Source: Candidatus Freyarchaeota archaeon
Lineage (GTDB): Archaea; Asgardarchaeota; Jordiarchaeia; Jordiarchaeales; Jordiarchaeaceae
DNA length: 64,000 bases
Direction of reading: 5' to 3'
Assembly (NCBI GenBank): GCA_030587365.1
Contig: JAUQZE010000046.1
Coordinates: 62,001 to 126,000, forward strand
Under the pieces are notes generated by a model, which was not told the origin of the DNA, ran no database searches, and was given only the letters and a program-made list of their open reading frames with translations. This document shows positions 62,116 to 64,000 of the stretch, one piece after another (the first letter of the stretch is position 1; every line of letters starts with the position of its first letter). The translations under genes and the position numbers were made by a program.

Positions 62116-63420
62116 TTGGAAGGAGTATTCTTTTCTGATGTTTCGGGAATTGACCCCGAAAATTACATAATTTGCACTTATTATGTGGAAACCTCCGGAA
62201 CTCTTGAGAGTGCTGGAGAAGCCATCGCCGCGGAAGAATCCATAGGAACATGGACCGACATCAAAACCATAAAACTTGACATTCAGCAGAGACTCGCGGC
62301 TAAGGCTTTCAAATTCGAGGAAAAAGAAAAGGGAACCGGATTAATTAAGATAGCCTTCCCCCTAGAACTCTTTGATTTAGAAAAGGGAGGCATTCCCAAC
62401 ATAATGAGCATGATTACAGGAAACCTATTCGGCCTCTCAGCACTAAAAAATGTGAGACTACTCGACGCCCAATTTCCCAAGTCTATGCTTACCTATTTTC
62501 CCGGACCAAAATTCGGATTGGAAGGCGTAAGAAAAATTGTAGGCACCCAAAAGAATAGACGACCCCACCTAGGAACAATAATAAAACCCAAGGTTGGTTT
62601 AAACCCCTCAGAAACCGCAGAAGTCGCATACGAGGCGGCAGTTGGAGGAGTAGACTTCATTAAGGATGATGAAACACTCCTTTCCCAGAAATTCTGCCCC
62701 CTAGAAGAAAGACTTTCCAAAGTTATGGAGAAAATAGACCTAGTAAAGGAGGAGACCGGACGCACAGTTTTTTACGCGCTGAACATAACTGGGAACGTGA
62801 ATAAGCTCTTCGAGTTCGCGGATTACGCGGTGGAAAACGGAGCAAACATGATTATGCTGGACATCCTACTCTCTGGCTTAGCCGCATTACAAAAACTCGC
62901 AGAAGATCCCTCAATAAAGGTTCCCCTTCACTGTCACAGAACATTCCACGCGGCCTTCACCAAAAACCCTCTCCACGGAGTCCACATGAAGGTGATAGCC
63001 AAATTAACCAGACTCGCCGGAGGAGACCAGCTCCACAGCGGAACCGCGGCGGGAAAAATGGGAATAGAGGAAGAAACACCCGAAATATTGGAAACCAACG
63101 CCGCCATGCTCCAAGAATGGGGGAACATGAAACCGGTGATTCCTGTGGCTTCGGGGGGAATTCACCCCTCACTGGTTCCCAAAAATGTCGAAATTCTGGG
63201 CACGGATCTCGTCATCAACGCGGGCGGCGGCATCCATGGTCACCCGGATGGAACCAGAGCAGGAGCCGCTGCAATGAGGCAGGCGATAGATGCGGTTATG
63301 AAAAAAATCCCCCTAGAGAAGTACGCAAAAACCCATGCAGAACTTCGAAAAGCACTTGAAAAATGGGGCTACCGATACGTAGAAAAATCCGAATCTCTCG
63401 GGGAGCGTTACGGCGCATAA
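62116..63420 (+). CDS. rbcL: RuBisCO large subunit, form III-like
   Basis: 434 residues. Active-site pieces are present: GTWTD after a Glu, TGNLFG, the IIKPKVGL pair of Lys, the carbamylated Lys183 in FIKDDE, CHRTFHAAF, DQLHSGTAAGK (loop 6 Lys), VASGGIHP and NAGGGIHGHPDG. It therefore looks catalytically competent, not a form IV protein. In archaea form III commonly works in AMP/nucleoside salvage rather than a Calvin cycle; the AMP phosphorylase and isomerase genes are not in this window. Lies alone, convergent with a DsbA-family gene. Confidence 0.92.
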   Translation: MEGVFFSDVSGIDPENYIICTYYVETSGTLESAGEAIAAEESIGTWTDIKTIKLDIQQRLAAKAFKFEEKEKGTGLIKIAFPLELFDLEKGGIPNIMSMITGNLFGLSALKNVRLLDAQFPKSMLTYFPGPKFGLEGVRKIVGTQKNRRPHLGTIIKPKVGLNPSETAEVAYEAAVGGVDFIKDDETLLSQKFCPLEERLSKVMEKIDLVKEETGRTVFYALNITGNVNKLFEFADYAVENGANMIMLDILLSGLAALQKLAEDPSIKVPLHCHRTFHAAFTKNPLHGVHMKVIAKLTRLAGGDQLHSGTAAGKMGIEEETPEILETNAAMLQEWGNMKPVIPVASGGIHPSLVPKNVEILGTDLVINAGGGIHGHPDGTRAGAAAMRQAIDAVMKKIPLEKYAKTHAELRKALEKWGYRYVEKSESLGERYGA

Positions 63421-63477
63421 ACCCCGTTAAACTCTGAGAATCGAGTTGCTTAGCTTGGAATCAGAACCTAAAATTTC

Positions 63478-64000
63478 TCATTTTTCTTTGTGTTCAAGAG
63501 CTCTGTCAATTTCTTCTTTAAACAGTGAGTAGGGCTCCGCTCCAATTATTACTCCATGATTTTTAATTATGAACGTGGGGACTCCCGTTATTCCTTTGTT
63601 TCTTCCCTCACGGTAGTTTTGAATTATAATGTCTCTTTTGGAACCGCTGTTCAGGCATTTTTCGAACCGTTCAACCTCCATTCCAACATCAGTGGCTATT
63701 TCTTTTAAAACTTCGACACTGCCAATATCTTTGTGCTCTTTGAATAACGCCTCAAAAACCCTTTCGTGGAATTCCCAGAACTTTCCCTGATCCCTTGCAC
63801 ACTCACTAGCCTCAAAGGCCTTCTCAGAATCGGGGATTGTAAAGGGAAGCTCGGGAGGGATGACCTCTACGTCCAGATTTCTCTCTTCGACCAAGTTTTT
63901 AATGCGCTCGAAAACTCCGAGAATAAAATCGTCGGACATGATGGGTTTAAAGTTTCCCGGATATAGAGGATAGTGTTTCCAAGTAAATCTAATTTTGTCG
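63478..64000 (-). CDS. DsbA-family thioredoxin-fold protein, 5' end outside window
   Basis: The frame stays open to the right window end, reading DKIRFTWKHYPLYPGNFKP before the internal Met at 63939, so the gene is longer than seen. KFWEFHERVFEALF, DVGMEVERFEKCL and GITGVPTFIIKN (with the cis-Pro) are DsbA landmarks. The CxxC motif should lie beyond the window. It may be an oxidoreductase or a FrnE/2-hydroxychromene-isomerase relative. Convergent with RuBisCO, 57 bases apart. Confidence 0.85.
   Translation of the reverse strand, partial: DKIRFTWKHYPLYPGNFKPIMSDDFILGVFERIKNLVEERNLDVEVIPPELPFTIPDSEKAFEASECARDQGKFWEFHERVFEALFKEHKDIGSVEVLKEIATDVGMEVERFEKCLNSGSKRDIIIQNYREGRNKGITGVPTFIIKNHGVIIGAEPYSLFKEEIDRALEHKEK

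Noticed and set aside
1..64000. CRISPR array or complete insertion sequence
   Set aside because: No regularly spaced short repeats and no transposase gene were found by reading; only gene fragments and one inverted-repeat element.

Overview
The window reads as archaeal chromosome, most likely from an Asgard archaeon, although no rRNA or other marker fixes the lineage. The archaeal signs are TATA-type promoters, GGTGAT-type Shine-Dalgarno sites, many TTG and GTG starts, an archaeal tyrosine integrase, TrmB and ArsR-type regulators, a WtpABC-like tungstate transporter, a tungsten aldehyde oxidoreductase and a form III-like RuBisCO. The Asgard signs are an Arf/Ras-like GTPase with a longin-like N-terminus, a profilin-like protein, and a HEAT-repeat protein ending in zinc-ribbon and RING-like modules. 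No tRNA, rRNA, CRISPR array or complete insertion sequence was found.

Layout: 1-2.8 kb holds the tail of an integrase, a membrane protein and two decayed tandem ferredoxin genes. 2.9-8.9 kb is a minus-strand catabolic cluster: an OYE-type flavin/Fe-S reductase, a glycyl radical enzyme with C-x-E active site, its radical SAM activase and a flavin split-barrel protein. 9.2-12.2 kb has two HEAT-repeat proteins and an orphan. 12.5-18.2 kb has an acyl-CoA dehydrogenase, a three-part Fe-S/radical SAM protein, a PIN toxin-antitoxin pair and repeated fragments of the radical SAM 5' end. 18.3-25.3 kb carries the profilin-like gene, an ArsR-type regulator, a DUF169 protein, two tandem multi-cluster ferredoxin proteins and several small Cys-rich proteins. 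25.5-33.5 kb has thiolase, acyl-CoA synthetase, V4R-like proteins, an epoxide-hydrolase-like enzyme and a HhH Fe-S glycosylase.

33.5-37.8 kb is the tungstate transporter and a second alpha/beta hydrolase. 38-42.2 kb has the longin-GTPase between two paralogous KaiC/RAD55-like ATPases. 42.4-46.2 kb has an ADP-forming acyl-CoA synthetase-like protein, a MoaD-like carrier and the tungsten AOR. 46.4-53.9 kb is a tightly packed three-gene operon: a STAND-like ATPase, a 769-residue coiled-coil protein, and a 1168-residue protein in which a TrmB HTH and a TrmB-like C-terminal domain are separated by roughly 950 residues of coiled coil. This operon is the best candidate for an undescribed system. 54-64 kb has a leaderless tungstate-binding-like protein, an OB-fold protein, an MFS carrier, twin flavodoxins, a phytoene-desaturase-like flavoenzyme with an adjoining ferredoxin reductase, a PD-(D/E)XK-like protein, RuBisCO and part of a DsbA-family protein.

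The genes suggest an anaerobe that uses radical, flavin and tungsten chemistry on organic acids, aldehydes and CoA thioesters. Two cross-window patterns stand out. A ~65-bp promoter cassette occurs three times, before redox genes and beside the ArsR-type regulator. Partial gene duplicates in different stages of decay recur throughout (ferredoxin, radical SAM 5' end, antitoxin, DUF6125, alpha/beta hydrolases).
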